Assembly: GCF_003963535.1 (NCBI RefSeq)
Contig: NZ_CP034539.1
Span: forward strand, 3,348,001 to 3,412,000
Source of the DNA: Streptomyces cyaneochromogenes
GTDB lineage: Bacteria > Actinomycetota > Actinomycetes > Streptomycetales > Streptomycetaceae
Length of the DNA: 64,000 nucleotides
Direction: 5' to 3'
Shown: one piece after another, positions 24,244 through 37,744 of the stretch
Layout: each line of letters starts with the position of its first letter
Position numbering within the stretch: position 1 is the stretch's first letter
Made by a program: the position numbers and the translations under genes
The notes under the pieces: model-generated
Databases searched by the model: none
Told to the model about the DNA's origin: nothing
What the model saw: the letters and a program-made list of their open reading frames with translations, nothing else

Positions 24244-24673
24244 AGCGCCGCACGTACCTGCGCTGCCAGGGCGTCTCCACGGCGTGCCGGTCGTAGGTGC
24301 GCCGTACGAAGTCCACGGCCTCCTCGGCCGGTACGCCGTCCAGGACCGCCAGACACGCCAGCGCCGTACCCGTACGACCGCGGCCGCCGCCGCACGCGAT
24401 CTCGACCCGTGCGGTGGCGGCCCGCTCCCAGGCCTCGGTGAGCGCGGTGCGGGCGGCGGCGCGGTCGGCGGGGAGCCTGAAGTCTGGCCAGCGCAGCCAG
24501 TGGGACTCCCAGGGGACCTCCGGCGGTCGTCTGCCGAGCAGGTAGAGGGCGTAGGTGGGGGTCGGTGCCGTCGGGTCCGGGGGATGGCGCAGGCCCCGGC
24601 CGCGGACCAGGCGTCCGGACGGCAGCCGGAGGACTCCGGCGTCGTTCTCGTCCCACGGCTTCTCGCTTTCCAT
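24236..24673 (-). CDS. protein-tyrosine-phosphatase-like protein
   Basis: 145 residues from ATG 24673. The catalytic loop reads IACGGGRGRTGTA, fitting the C-x5-R-T phosphatase signature, but the usual His before the Cys is Ala. An Asp in the WPDFRLP loop could be the general acid. Family members of this size in actinobacteria dephosphorylate tyrosine or act as dual-specificity enzymes. Convergent with the beta-lactamase and divergent from a sigma-factor gene. Confidence 0.8.
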   Translation of the reverse strand: MESEKPWDENDAGVLRLPSGRLVRGRGLRHPPDPTAPTPTYALYLLGRRPPEVPWESHWLRWPDFRLPADRAAARTALTEAWERAATARVEIACGGGRGRTGTALACLAVLDGVPAEEAVDFVRRTYDRHAVETPWQRRYVRRFR

Positions 24674-24776
24674 GTGCCTCTCGTCCTCCTCCATTGCCCC
24701 TATTCGAAAGGGGCCCGGCCGACCGGGCAACCGAATCCGGAGGATCCGTGGTCTGGAGGGCGAGGGAGGGTGCTTG

Positions 24777-25298
24777 ATGCAGGCCGAACCAGAGGCCCAG
24801 TTCCAGGAGTTCGTCAGGGCGCGGTGGTCCCATCTCGTGCGGACCGCGTATCTGCTCACGGGTGACGCGCACCATGCCGAGGACCTGACGCAGACCGCGC
24901 TGGCGAAGGCGTACCGGTCATGGCGGCGGGTGTCGCGCGCCGACAATCCGGAGGCGTACGTGCGACGGATGCTGGTCAGCTGCAACAGCGACCGGTTCCG
25001 CAAGCGGCGCGTCACCGAGGCGCTGACCGACGCACCGCCGGAGGTGGCGGGGCGCGACGCGGGCTACGCGGGCGTGGACGAGCGCGGCGCGCTGCTCGGC
25101 GCACTCGCCCAACTGCCGCCCAAACAGCGGGCGGTGGTGGTCATGCGCTACTGGGAGGACCTGTCCGAGGCGGAGGTCGCCGACATGCTCGGCTGCTCCG
25201 TCGGCACGGTCAAGAGCCAGGCGTCGAAGGGGCTGGCGAAGTTGCGTACGTTCCCGGGGCTCGCACGGGTCCCGGAGGGGCAGGGAGGTGGCAGGTGA
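24777..25298 (+). CDS. SigE-family RNA polymerase sigma factor (ECF)
   Basis: A 173-residue ECF sigma factor. Region 2 is FVRARWSHLVRTAYLLTGDA, then HHAEDLTQTALAKAYRSWRR; region 4 is LPPKQRAVVVMRYWEDLSEA, then EVADMLGCSVGTVKSQASKG. This is the small SigE family common in Streptomyces. ATG 24777 is preceded by GAGGGAGGG. The stop overlaps the GTG of the downstream gene (GTGA), so sigma factor and partner are translationally coupled. Confidence 0.93.
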   Translation: MQAEPEAQFQEFVRARWSHLVRTAYLLTGDAHHAEDLTQTALAKAYRSWRRVSRADNPEAYVRRMLVSCNSDRFRKRRVTEALTDAPPEVAGRDAGYAGVDERGALLGALAQLPPKQRAVVVMRYWEDLSEAEVADMLGCSVGTVKSQASKGLAKLRTFPGLARVPEGQGGGR

Positions 25299-26236
25299 GC
25301 GACGAGGAGCAGCGGCAGGACGCGCCGGGCGAGCAGGGCTTCGAGGAGCGGTTGCGGGAGTTGCTCGCCGAGGACGCGTACACGATCAGGCCGTCGCCGG
25401 CGCCGTATCCGGCGATCCGGCGGCAGGGCGTGGTCGAGCGCCGGCGCCGGGTGGCGGCGGCCGGGGCGGCGCTGGTGACGTTGGCGGCGATGCCGGTCGG
25501 GGCGTACGCGCTGGGCGGCGGCGGGAACGGCGGGGGCACGGCGACGGACCCGAGGCCCTCGGCCAGTGCCACGCGGGCCCCCTCGCCGACACCGTCCGCG
25601 ACGGAGAGCAGGCCGGAGCGGCCGGGCACGGCACGGCAGCTGTTCGACGGGATCACCTTCGAGCAGGCGGCGGACGGGCTGGAGAACTGCCTCGCCTACG
25701 ACGCGGGGGGCGTGCGGCCCTCGGGTGATCCGGGCCGGGGCACGGCGGACGAGTACCGGATCCTGCTGGCGATGCGCAGCACCGGCGACTCCAACGCCGT
25801 CGGTGACGGGATGTTCGTCGTCGCGGTGCGGGAGAAGGACCCGGAGCGGATTTCCCTGATGTGCCGCGTCATCGACGGTGAGACCCAGGGCATCTCCGGC
25901 TTCGGCGACGACACCGGCCTCATCGAGGACGAGGGCCCCGTGTACGTCAACCCCAACGCCGGCAAGCTGTACCAGCAGTCGATCATCGACCGCGGCAACT
26001 GGAAACTGCCGTTCCGCTGGGGTGTGGTCGGCATCGTCAAGCCGTCGGTGGCCGAGGTGACGGTCTCCTACGGCGGCTCCAGCGGCGAGGCCGCCCTCGA
26101 CGACGGCTTCTTCGTGGCGTCCGGCGAGCTGAACCGGCAGGTCACCGAGGCACCGCACATCAAGGGCTACGACGCCGACGGCAAGTTGGTCTACGACTCC
26201 GACGGCGACAAGTACTACCAGCGGACCCTTCCGTAA
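25295..26236 (+). CDS. single-TM protein coupled to the SigE-type sigma factor
   Basis: 313 residues. A cytoplasmic N-terminus of about 55 residues with an acidic helix (FEERLRELLAEDAYTI) and a basic stretch (RRQGVVERRRRV) precedes one membrane helix (AAAGAALVTLAAMPVGAYAL). A Pro/Ser/Thr-rich linker (SASATRAPSPTPSATES) leads to an extracellular domain of about 200 residues with two cysteines. The overlap with the sigma gene and the topology fit a transmembrane anti-sigma factor or other regulator, but no zinc-binding HxxxCxxC motif is present, so that role is inference. A strong terminator follows. Confidence 0.75.
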   Translation: MSDEEQRQDAPGEQGFEERLRELLAEDAYTIRPSPAPYPAIRRQGVVERRRRVAAAGAALVTLAAMPVGAYALGGGGNGGGTATDPRPSASATRAPSPTPSATESRPERPGTARQLFDGITFEQAADGLENCLAYDAGGVRPSGDPGRGTADEYRILLAMRSTGDSNAVGDGMFVVAVREKDPERISLMCRVIDGETQGISGFGDDTGLIEDEGPVYVNPNAGKLYQQSIIDRGNWKLPFRWGVVGIVKPSVAEVTVSYGGSSGEAALDDGFFVASGELNRQVTEAPHIKGYDADGKLVYDSDGDKYYQRTLP

Positions 26237-26242
26237 CAACGG

Positions 26243-26283
26243 CGGTCCGGGGGCGCCGCACCGGGGACGGCGCCCCCGGACCG
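26243..26283. terminator. bidirectional terminator
   Basis: A perfect 15-bp stem (26243-26257 with 26269-26283, 11-base loop) lies between convergent stop codons: six bases after the single-TM protein gene and directly against the end of the AraC-family gene. It can serve both directions. Confidence 0.8.
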
Positions 26284-26769
<486 letters not shown>

Positions 26770-26912
26770 ACCCGCATCATCCCCAACCCCTTCCCGGCCC
26801 GTCCACTCCCGTGCCCGCCCCGAAGAGCGGTCCGCCTCCCGGGAACGGGCCAGTTGCCGGGCGCGGGCCGCGACGAAGGACCTGGCCGGTGACGTGGTGA
26901 GACACATCGGGG

Positions 26913-29318
<2,406 letters not shown>

Positions 29319-29344
29319 CGTGTGCTCTCCCTCCGGTGGGTGGC

Positions 29345-29755
29345 TCAGGCCCGCTGCTGGATTCGGATCATGTTGCCCGCGGGGTCCCGGAAGGCGCAGT
29401 CGCGGACCCCGTACGGCTGGTCGATCGGCTCCTGGACGACGTCGGCGCCGCCGGCCTGCACACGCTCGAACGTCGCGTCGACGTCGGGGGTGGCCAGGAC
29501 GATGCCGCCGTAGGTGCCCTTGGCCATCATCTCGGCGATGACCTTGCGCTCGTCGTCGGTGACGCCGGGGTCGGCGGCCGGGGGAGTCAGCACGATGGAG
29601 GTGGTCGGCTGGCCGGCCGGTCCTACCGTGATCCAGCGCATGCCGCCGTAGCCGACGTCGTTGCGTACCTCGAAGCCGAGGATGTCGCGGTAGAAGCCGA
29701 GGGCGGCGTCCGGATCGTCCTGCGGAAGAAAGCTGGCGTGAATCGAGATGTCCAT
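29345..29755 (-). CDS. VOC (glyoxalase/bleomycin resistance) family protein
   Basis: About 136 residues from ATG 29755 (MDISIHASFLPQDDPDAALG); GTG 29764 is equally possible since neither has a clear ribosome site. The single VOC domain runs from FYRDILGFEVRNDVGYGGMR to VRDCAFRDPAGNMIRIQQ. A possible partial metal site includes the Glu in VVQEPIDQ. Together with the AraC regulator and UvrA-like gene it may belong to a small antibiotic- or genotoxin-tolerance group (inference). Confidence 0.88.
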   Translation of the reverse strand: MDISIHASFLPQDDPDAALGFYRDILGFEVRNDVGYGGMRWITVGPAGQPTTSIVLTPPAADPGVTDDERKVIAEMMAKGTYGGIVLATPDVDATFERVQAGGADVVQEPIDQPYGVRDCAFRDPAGNMIRIQQRA

Positions 29756-29814
29756 GGCCGTCACGCTAGCGGCGGGTGGGGGGCCGCGCTTCTCGATTCC
29801 TGACCGCTCTTTCC

Positions 29815-29999
29815 TCGCCCCCGCCGCCCCTACCCGTCCCGTCCCTGGGGGCTGCCGCCCCCAGACCCCCGCTTCGGCCCGAAGGGCCTCGTCCTCAAAC
29901 GCCGGACGGGCTGAAAAACCAGCCCCTCCGGCGTTTGAGGAGCGGGGTCTGGGGCGGAGCCCACAGAAGGACGGGACGGGTAGGGGCGGCGGGGGCGAA
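29815..29999. repeat. dispersed GC-rich intergenic repeat, copy B (full palindrome)
   Basis: About 185 bases with two inverted arms around GACGGGCTGAAAAACCAGCC. The left arm is CGCCCCCGCCGCCCCTACCC and on through CTCGTCCTCAAACGCCGG; the right arm reads CCGGCGTTTGAGGAGCGGGG to GGGTAGGGGCGGCGGGGGCG. It occupies nearly the whole gap between the VOC gene (minus-strand start side) and the FadR gene end. It can form a long hairpin on either strand. Confidence 0.9.
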
Positions 30000-30018
30000 A
30001 CCCCTCCCGGCCCAGCCG

Positions 30019-30744
30019 TCAGCCGACCCCCCGCGCCTCGATCCCCCGGAAATGCACAGCCATCGCCCGCTGCGCCCCCTCCACGTCCCGCGCCCGCAGC
30101 GCGGTGACGATGTCGCGGTGCCGGCGGGCCGTGAGCTCGGGCGACGGCGCGTCGGGCCGGCCGCGGGCGCCCGAGACACGCCGGAAGACCGTCCAGAAGG
30201 CGGCAAGCAGCTGCGGCACCAGGTCGTTGCCCAACGAGGCGTACAGCAACTCGTGGAACTCACGGTCCAGTTCCGGGAACGAACGCCCCGCACGGCCGGC
30301 CTCCTCCATCCTCGCCACCACCCCCTCCAGCCGGTCCAGCTCCCCCTCGGTGACCGTCGCCGCCACCCGCCGGATCAGCCCCTCCTCCAGCACCTCCCGC
30401 ACCTGGAGGATCTCGGCGAGCGCACCGGAGTCGTCATGGTCGTGCCGGGCGAGCGTGCGGAAGGTCAGCCCGTCGATCAGCGGGGTCAGCGAGGCCTGGC
30501 CCACGTACGTGCCGTAGCCGTGCCGGATCTCCACGATGTCCAGGGCCTGGAGCGCCTTGAGCGCCTCACGGACGGAGTTGCGGCTGACGCCGAGGTCCTC
30601 CATGAGCTCGGCCTCGGTGGGCAGCAGGGCGCCGGCCTGGAGCCTGCGGTCGATGATCAGCTGCATGACCTTGCGCTGGATGCGGCTGTTCCTGGACTCC
30701 TCGGACGTACGGCTGTTCCTGGGCTGCCCGGGCATGCGGCGCAT
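30019..30744 (-). CDS. FadR/GntR-family regulator (NanR-like by context)
   Basis: About 241 residues from ATG 30744 (ATG 30735 also possible). A winged helix (ALLPTEAELMEDLGVSRNSV, then REALKALQALDIVEIRHGYG) is followed by an all-helical FCD effector domain with EILQVREVLEEGLIRR, a metal-binding pattern of Asp and His (ELDREFHELLYASLG) and later His residues (RRHRDIVTAL, AVHFRG). It is transcribed divergently from the ABC importer operon and should control it. A GGTCCGACC palindrome in the gap is a candidate operator. With a lyase and sialidase nearby, the effector may be a sialic acid derivative. Confidence 0.9.
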   Translation of the reverse strand: MRRMPGQPRNSRTSEESRNSRIQRKVMQLIIDRRLQAGALLPTEAELMEDLGVSRNSVREALKALQALDIVEIRHGYGTYVGQASLTPLIDGLTFRTLARHDHDDSGALAEILQVREVLEEGLIRRVAATVTEGELDRLEGVVARMEEAGRAGRSFPELDREFHELLYASLGNDLVPQLLAAFWTVFRRVSGARGRPDAPSPELTARRHRDIVTALRARDVEGAQRAMAVHFRGIEARGVG

Positions 30745-30828
30745 GCTACGCGCAGCGGACGTCCCACATCCCATGTCTGCCCGATCCGCAGCTGACAGGC
30801 GGTCAACTCGCGCCATTTCACAGCACCA

Positions 30829-30899
30829 TTGGTCCGACCTGTGGCAGATGCGCCATTCGTGTGAGATCCCTTGACCGCCCCCACCACCCCACCTATGGT
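30829..30899 (+). promoter_or_regulatory. promoter and candidate FadR-type operator of the ABC/lyase operon
   Basis: A good promoter pair lies upstream of the substrate-binding-protein gene: -35 TTGACC 30871-30876, a 17-base spacer and -10 TATGGT 30894-30899. Upstream, the palindrome GGTCCGACC (30831-30839) resembles the GGT-N3-ACC core of GntR/FadR operators. Ribosome site AGGAGG at 30952-30957 precedes GTG 30962. Confidence 0.6.
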
Positions 30900-30961
30900 C
30901 GCGCTGACCGTCAGGACGTAGGACGTCGTATCTCCTCACACCACCCACCGCAGGAGGAACC

Positions 30962-32590
30962 GTGCGCGACGTGACCCACGACGTGCCGGCGCTGCACCGC
31001 CGGTCGTTCCTGAAGTACACCGGCGCGCTGGGCGCGGCCGCCGCCGTCTCCGCGTCGCTGTCGGCCTGTTCGTCGGGGCCGGAGTCCACCAACGAGACCG
31101 GCGGGGGCGGCGGCCAGAACCGGACGCTGACCGCGGTGATCGGCTACGGCAACGACGGCAGCTGGGACCCCACCCAGACGGCGTCCGCCTTCTGCATGGC
31201 CGCCAACAACCACATCTACGAGGGGCTCCTCGACACCGACCCGATCTCCCGGGAGCCGTACGCCGCGCTCGCCACCCAGGTGCCGGCCGACCCGAACGCC
31301 ACGTCCTGGAAGTTCACCCTGCGCGCCGGCGCCAAGTTCCACGACGGCAAGCCGGTCACCGCCGACGACGTGGTCTTCGTCTTCGACCGGATCCTCGACC
31401 CGAAGACCCAGACCCTCGCCAAGGGCTTCTTCGCCAGCTGGCTGAAGGAGGTCCGGAAGATCGACGCCCAGAACGTCGAGCTGGTGCTCAAGTTCCCCTT
31501 CCCGGACGGGATCTCGCGGCTCACCCTGGCCAAGATCATGCCGAAGCACGTCTTCTCCCAGCCGGGCGCCTGGGAGGACGCCATCAAGGGCAAGGCGATC
31601 GGCTCGGGGCCGTACCGGCAGACCGCGCACCACCCGAAGTCCAACACCACCTTCGAGGCGTTCGCCGACTACAACGGGCCGCGCAAGCCGGCCTTCAAGA
31701 AGATGAACTGGCTGACGATCGTGGACGCGGCGCCTCGCGTGGCCAGGATCTCGGGGGCGAGTGCCGGCGCGCAGATCGCGGACAACATCCCGTACGCCAA
31801 CATCGGTCAGCTGGAGAGCAGCGGACTCACGGTCGCGGGCGGCGCCGGGATGAACAACCTCTTCCTGATGTTCAACACCAAGCACAAGCCCTTCGACGAC
31901 GTACGCGTCCGCCAGGCGCTGCACTACGCCATCGACACCGAGAAGATGATCGAGGTCGCGCTCAAGGGGCACGGGAAGCCGTCGAGCTCCTTCCTCAACG
32001 AGGCCAACCCCAGCTACCGGCGGGCGAAGACCGTCTACGACTACGACCCCGACAAGGCGAAGGCGCTGCTGAAGGAGGCCGGGGTCAGCGGGCTGGAGAT
32101 CGAGATCCTCGCCGTGAACGTGAGCTGGATCGTGGACTGTCTGCCGACCGTCAAGGCGTCCTGGGACTCGATCGGTGTCGAGACCACCCTGTCCCCGCAG
32201 GAGACCACGGCCGTCTTCACCAAGATGGACCAGAAGCAGGACTACCAGGTCGTCGCCGCCGCCTCGAACCCCAACCAGTTCGGCCTCGACGCCGACCTGA
32301 TCATGCACTACAACTACGGCCCCGAGAACCTGTGGATGCAGTACACGCGGTGGGCCGGCGACTCCGTCGCCAAGGCGCTCTTCAAGGACATGGACCGGGC
32401 GACCCAGGAGCCGGACGCCGACAAGAAGAAGACGATGGTCCAGGACTACATCGACGTCGTCGCCGAGCAGGCCGTGCTCTACCCGGTCGTCCACAACGAG
32501 CTGATGACGGCCTGGAACCCGAAGCAGCTCACCGGCATAAGGGCACAGCCGTATCCCGGCATCAACCTCCTCCAGGCCAAGTGGTCCTAG
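30962..32590 (+). CDS. ABC transporter substrate-binding lipoprotein (peptide family 5)
   Basis: 542 residues. The N-terminus holds a twin-arginine motif (HRRSFLKYTGALGAAAAVSA) and a lipobox ending SLSAC, so it is exported folded and lipid-anchored. The extracellular part is a DppA/OppA-like family 5 binding protein: FTLRAGAKFHDGKPVTADDV, MPKHVFS, ALHYAIDTEKMIEVALKGHG and an ending QPYPGINLLQAKWS. It binds the imported substrate. Operon context with the NanA-like lyase favours a sugar acid such as N-acetylneuraminate over peptides; this mirrors the peptide-type sialic acid ABC importers known in other bacteria (inference). Confidence 0.93.
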   Translation: MRDVTHDVPALHRRSFLKYTGALGAAAAVSASLSACSSGPESTNETGGGGGQNRTLTAVIGYGNDGSWDPTQTASAFCMAANNHIYEGLLDTDPISREPYAALATQVPADPNATSWKFTLRAGAKFHDGKPVTADDVVFVFDRILDPKTQTLAKGFFASWLKEVRKIDAQNVELVLKFPFPDGISRLTLAKIMPKHVFSQPGAWEDAIKGKAIGSGPYRQTAHHPKSNTTFEAFADYNGPRKPAFKKMNWLTIVDAAPRVARISGASAGAQIADNIPYANIGQLESSGLTVAGGAGMNNLFLMFNTKHKPFDDVRVRQALHYAIDTEKMIEVALKGHGKPSSSFLNEANPSYRRAKTVYDYDPDKAKALLKEAGVSGLEIEILAVNVSWIVDCLPTVKASWDSIGVETTLSPQETTAVFTKMDQKQDYQVVAAASNPNQFGLDADLIMHYNYGPENLWMQYTRWAGDSVAKALFKDMDRATQEPDADKKKTMVQDYIDVVAEQAVLYPVVHNELMTAWNPKQLTGIRAQPYPGINLLQAKWS

Positions 32591-32607
32591 GCCCCAGGAG
32601 TCCCTGA

Positions 32608-33563
32608 GTGGTCACCGTCGTCCGGATCCTGGCCCGTCGCGTCGCGCTGCTCGTGCCGCTGATGCTGGGCATCGTGCTGTTCGTGTTCCTGGTGATGCGG
32701 TTCTCGGACGTCGACCCGGCGTCCGCGTTCTTCCAGGGCGCCAACCCCACCGCCCAGCAGCTGCACGACTTCCGCGAGGAGAACGGCCTGCTGGATCCCC
32801 TCCCCGTCCGCTACGTCGCCTTCATCGGCGACCTGGTCCACGGCGACATGGGCACCAGCGCCCTGACCCGTGCGCCGGTCGTCGACCAGGTCATGACCGC
32901 GCTGCCGCTCACCCTCCAGCTCACCTTCCTGGGCCTCGGCATCGCGGTCGTCCTGTCGCTGCTCGGCGGCGTCACGGCGGCCATCTACCGCGACCGCCTG
33001 CCCGACCAGATCATCCGCGTCGTCTCCCTCACCGGGGTCGCCGCCCCCGGCTTCTGGCTGGCGCTGCTGATGATCCAGTACCTCGCCGTCGACCTCGGCT
33101 GGTTCCCGACCGGCGGCTACATCAACCCGGCGGACTCCTTCACCGGCTGGCTGAAGACCATGACCCTGCCCGCTTTCGCGCTGTCGCTGCCGGTGGCGGC
33201 GCAGCTGACGCGGATCGTGCGGACGGCGGTGGTGGAGGAGCTGGACAAGGACTATGTGCGCACGGCGATCGGCAGCGGGCTGCCGCCGGTGGTGGTTGTC
33301 GGCCGGAACGTCCTGCGCAACGCGCTCATCAACCCGCTGACCGTCCTCGGCCTGCGGGTCGGCTATCTCCTCGGCGGCGCGGTCGTCATCGAGACGATCT
33401 TCTCCCTCCCCGGGATGGGAAAGCTGATGATCGACGCCGTGAAGAACGGTGACCCGGCGGTCGTCCAGGGCGTCGTCCTGACGACGGCGACCGGGTTCGT
33501 GGTCGTGAACCTCGTCATCGACATCCTGTATCTGCTGGTCAACCCGCGACTGCGGGAGGCGAC

Positions 33564-33567
<4 letters not shown>
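32608..33567 (+). CDS. ABC transporter permease (DppB type)
   Basis: A 319-residue permease with about six membrane helices starting at GTG 32608 (MVTVVRILARRVALLVPLML). The cytoplasmic EAA loop is LDKDYVRTAIGSGLPPVVVV, then GRNVLRNALINPLTVLGLRV, as in DppB. Seventeen bases after the binding-protein stop codon. Its stop overlaps the GTG of the next gene by four bases (GTGA). Confidence 0.93.
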
Positions 33568-35555
<1,988 letters not shown>

Positions 35556-35574
35556 ACGCGAGGGGAGTCGTCGG

Positions 35575-36594
35575 GTGAACGCGCTGGTGGAGCTGTCGGA
35601 CGCGCACGTCGTGCACAAGGCGCGCAGCGGCGGGCTGTTCACCCGGGACAAGGTGTACGCCCTGACCGGCGCCGATCTCGTCATCGCGCCCGGCGAGACG
35701 GTCGGCGTGGTCGGCGAGTCGGGGTGCGGGAAGTCGACGCTGGCGAAGGTGCTGGTGGGAGTGCAACGGCCGACGGCGGGGACGGTGGCCTTCCGCGGAC
35801 GCGACCTGTGGACCATGACCCCGGCCGAGCGCAGGACTGCGGTGGGTGCCGGCACCGGGATGATCTTCCAGGACCCGTCGACGGCGTTGAACCGCCGCCT
35901 GCCGGTCCGGCAGATACTGCGGGACCCGCTGGATGTGCACGACCGAGGGACGAAGTCCCAACGCGAGGAGCGTGTCAGGGAGTTGATGTCCCTGGTCGGC
36001 CTCCCGCGCGCCCTCACCGACGCGCTGCCCGGCCAGTTGTCGGGCGGTCAGCGCCAACGCGTGGCGATCGCGCGGGCATTGGCCCTGGACCCCGACCTGG
36101 TGGTGGCCGACGAGCCGACGAGCGCGCTGGACGTGTCGGTCCGCGCCCAGATCCTGAACCTCCTCCTGGACCTGAAGGAGCGGCTGGGCCTGGCCCTGGT
36201 CTTCGTCTCGCACGACATCCAGACGGTACGGCGGATGAGTGACCGTGTGATCACGATGTACCTGGGCCGGATCGTCGAGGAGGCCCCGGCGGCCGATGTC
36301 ACCGACGGCTCCCGGCACCCGTACACCCGCGCCCTCTTCTCCGCGACGCCCGGCCTGCTGGACCCCATCGACCCGATCCCGCTGACCGGCCCGGTGCCGT
36401 CGGCGACGCGGCCGCCGAGCGGGTGCCCGTTCCGGACGCGGTGCTGGAAGTCGGACGGCGTGTGCGCGGACGTGATGCCGGACTTCTCGGCCGCGTCTCG
36501 CCCGGAGCATCGTTACAGGTGTCACCATCCAGTGGAGGAGGGCGAGGCCACCCGCGACCTCGTACGGCAGAGTCACCTTTCCAAGGAGCCTTGA
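35575..36594 (+). CDS. ABC transporter ATP-binding protein (DppF type)
   Basis: 339 residues. Walker A GESGCGKSTLAK, signature [12 protein letters not shown], Walker B DLVVADEPTSALDVSVRAQI and H-loop FVSHDIQT. The C-terminal CPFRTRCWKSDGVC motif is the metal-cluster-like Cys pattern of the oligopeptide ATPase family. GTG 35575 starts 19 bases after the fusion gene. It forms a heterodimer with the ATPase half of the fusion protein. Its stop overlaps the lyase start by one base (TGATG). Confidence 0.93.
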   Translation: MNALVELSDAHVVHKARSGGLFTRDKVYALTGADLVIAPGETVGVVGESGCGKSTLAKVLVGVQRPTAGTVAFRGRDLWTMTPAERRTAVGAGTGMIFQDPSTALNRRLPVRQILRDPLDVHDRGTKSQREERVRELMSLVGLPRALTDALPGQLSGGQRQRVAIARALALDPDLVVADEPTSALDVSVRAQILNLLLDLKERLGLALVFVSHDIQTVRRMSDRVITMYLGRIVEEAPAADVTDGSRHPYTRALFSATPGLLDPIDPIPLTGPVPSATRPPSGCPFRTRCWKSDGVCADVMPDFSAASRPEHRYRCHHPVEEGEATRDLVRQSHLSKEP

Positions 36595-37529
36595 TGACGT
36601 TCCCCACCCCGCTCACCGGTGTCGTCCCGCCCGTCTGCACGCCCTTGACGCCGGACCGCGAGGTGGACGTCCCCTCACTGCTCAGGCTGGTCGACCACCT
36701 GGTGGAGGGCGGGGTGCACGGTCTGTTCGTGCTGGGTTCGTCGTCGGAGGCGGCGTATCTGACGGACCGGCAGCGCAGGCTGGTGGTGGAGGCGGTGGCC
36801 GGACATGTCGCGGGGCGGCTTCCGGTGCTGGCGGGTGTGATCGACATGACGACGCCGAGGGTGCTGGACCATGTGCGGGCGGTCACCGCCGCCGGTGCCG
36901 ACGCGGTGGTGGCGACGGCGCCCTTCTACGCCCGCACCCACCGTGCCGAGATCGCCCGTCACTACCGCCTGATCGCGGCGGGCTCCCCGGTGCCGGTCAT
37001 CGCGTACGACATCCCGGTCTCCGTCCACACCAAGCTCCCCGCCGACGTGATCCTCGACCTCGCCGCGGAGGGCGCCCTGGCGGGCCTGAAGGACTCCAGT
37101 GGCGACCTCGCCGGGTTCCGCGAGGTCGTCACCGGCGCCCGCGGCCGGCCCGACGTGCGGGGCTTCAGCGTGCTGACCGGCTCGGAGCTCGTCGTCGACG
37201 CGGCGCTCGCGATCGGTGCCGACGGGGCGGTGCCGGGTCTCGCCAACGTCGATCCGCACGGCTACGTCCGCCTCGACCGGCTGTGCCGTTCCGGCGACTG
37301 GGAGGGGGCGCGGTCCGAACAGGAGCGGCTGTGCGCGCTGTTCGGCCTGGTCACCGTGGGCGATCCCGAGCGGATGGGGGGCGGTTCTTCGGCGCTGGGC
37401 GCGTTCAAGGCGGCGCTGCATCTGCGGGGGATCATCGACTGCCCGGCGACGGCGGAGCCGCAGGTGCCGCTGGCGCCGGAGGAGGTGGAGCGGGTGGGGA
37501 AGTATCTGGCATTGGCGGGGTTGCTGTAA
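36594..37529 (+). CDS. DapA/NanA-family lyase (N-acetylneuraminate lyase candidate)
   Basis: A 311-residue class I aldolase-fold enzyme of the dihydrodipicolinate synthase superfamily. LFVLGSSSEAAYLT takes the place of the GTTGE loop; VIAYDIPVSVHTKLP holds the catalytic Tyr, and LAGLKDSSGDLAGF holds the Schiff-base Lys. The enzyme forms a Lys-pyruvate adduct, so it cleaves or joins a 2-keto acid. Translational coupling to an importer operon, a FadR-type regulator and a sialidase next door suggest sialic acid cleavage to pyruvate and N-acetylmannosamine; 2-keto-3-deoxysugar acids are the alternative. Lysine biosynthesis is unlikely in this setting. No nanE or nanK is in the window. Confidence 0.88.
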   Translation: MTFPTPLTGVVPPVCTPLTPDREVDVPSLLRLVDHLVEGGVHGLFVLGSSSEAAYLTDRQRRLVVEAVAGHVAGRLPVLAGVIDMTTPRVLDHVRAVTAAGADAVVATAPFYARTHRAEIARHYRLIAAGSPVPVIAYDIPVSVHTKLPADVILDLAAEGALAGLKDSSGDLAGFREVVTGARGRPDVRGFSVLTGSELVVDAALAIGADGAVPGLANVDPHGYVRLDRLCRSGDWEGARSEQERLCALFGLVTVGDPERMGGGSSALGAFKAALHLRGIIDCPATAEPQVPLAPEEVERVGKYLALAGLL

Positions 37530-37539
37530 GGAGGGTTTT

Positions 37540-37720
37540 CGCCCCCGCCGCCCCTACCCGTCCCGTCCCTGGGGGCTGCCGCCCCCAGACCCCCGCTTCG
37601 GCCCTGAACGGGCCTCGTCCTCAAACGCCGGACAGGCTGAATTCAGCCCCTCCGGCGTTTGAGGAGCGGGGTCTGGGGCGGAGCCCCAGAAGGACGGGGA
37701 GGGTAGGGGCGGCGGGGGCG
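37540..37720. repeat. dispersed GC-rich intergenic repeat, copy C (full palindrome)
   Basis: About 180 bases, nearly identical to copy B: left arm from CGCCCCCGCCGCCCCTACCC through CTCGTCCTCAAACGCCGG, centre CAGGCTGAATTCAGCC, right arm CCGGCGTTTGAGGAGCGGGG to GGTAGGGGCGGCGGGGGCG. It lies between the convergent 3' ends of the lyase and the sialidase and can act as a shared terminator. Confidence 0.9.
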
Positions 37721-37744
37721 AGAAACCCTCCCCGCCCGCGCCCG

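Noticed and set aside
36594..37529. Lysine biosynthesis DapA
   Set aside because: The family fold is the same, but operon context is importer, FadR regulator and sialidase, and the GTTGE loop is altered.
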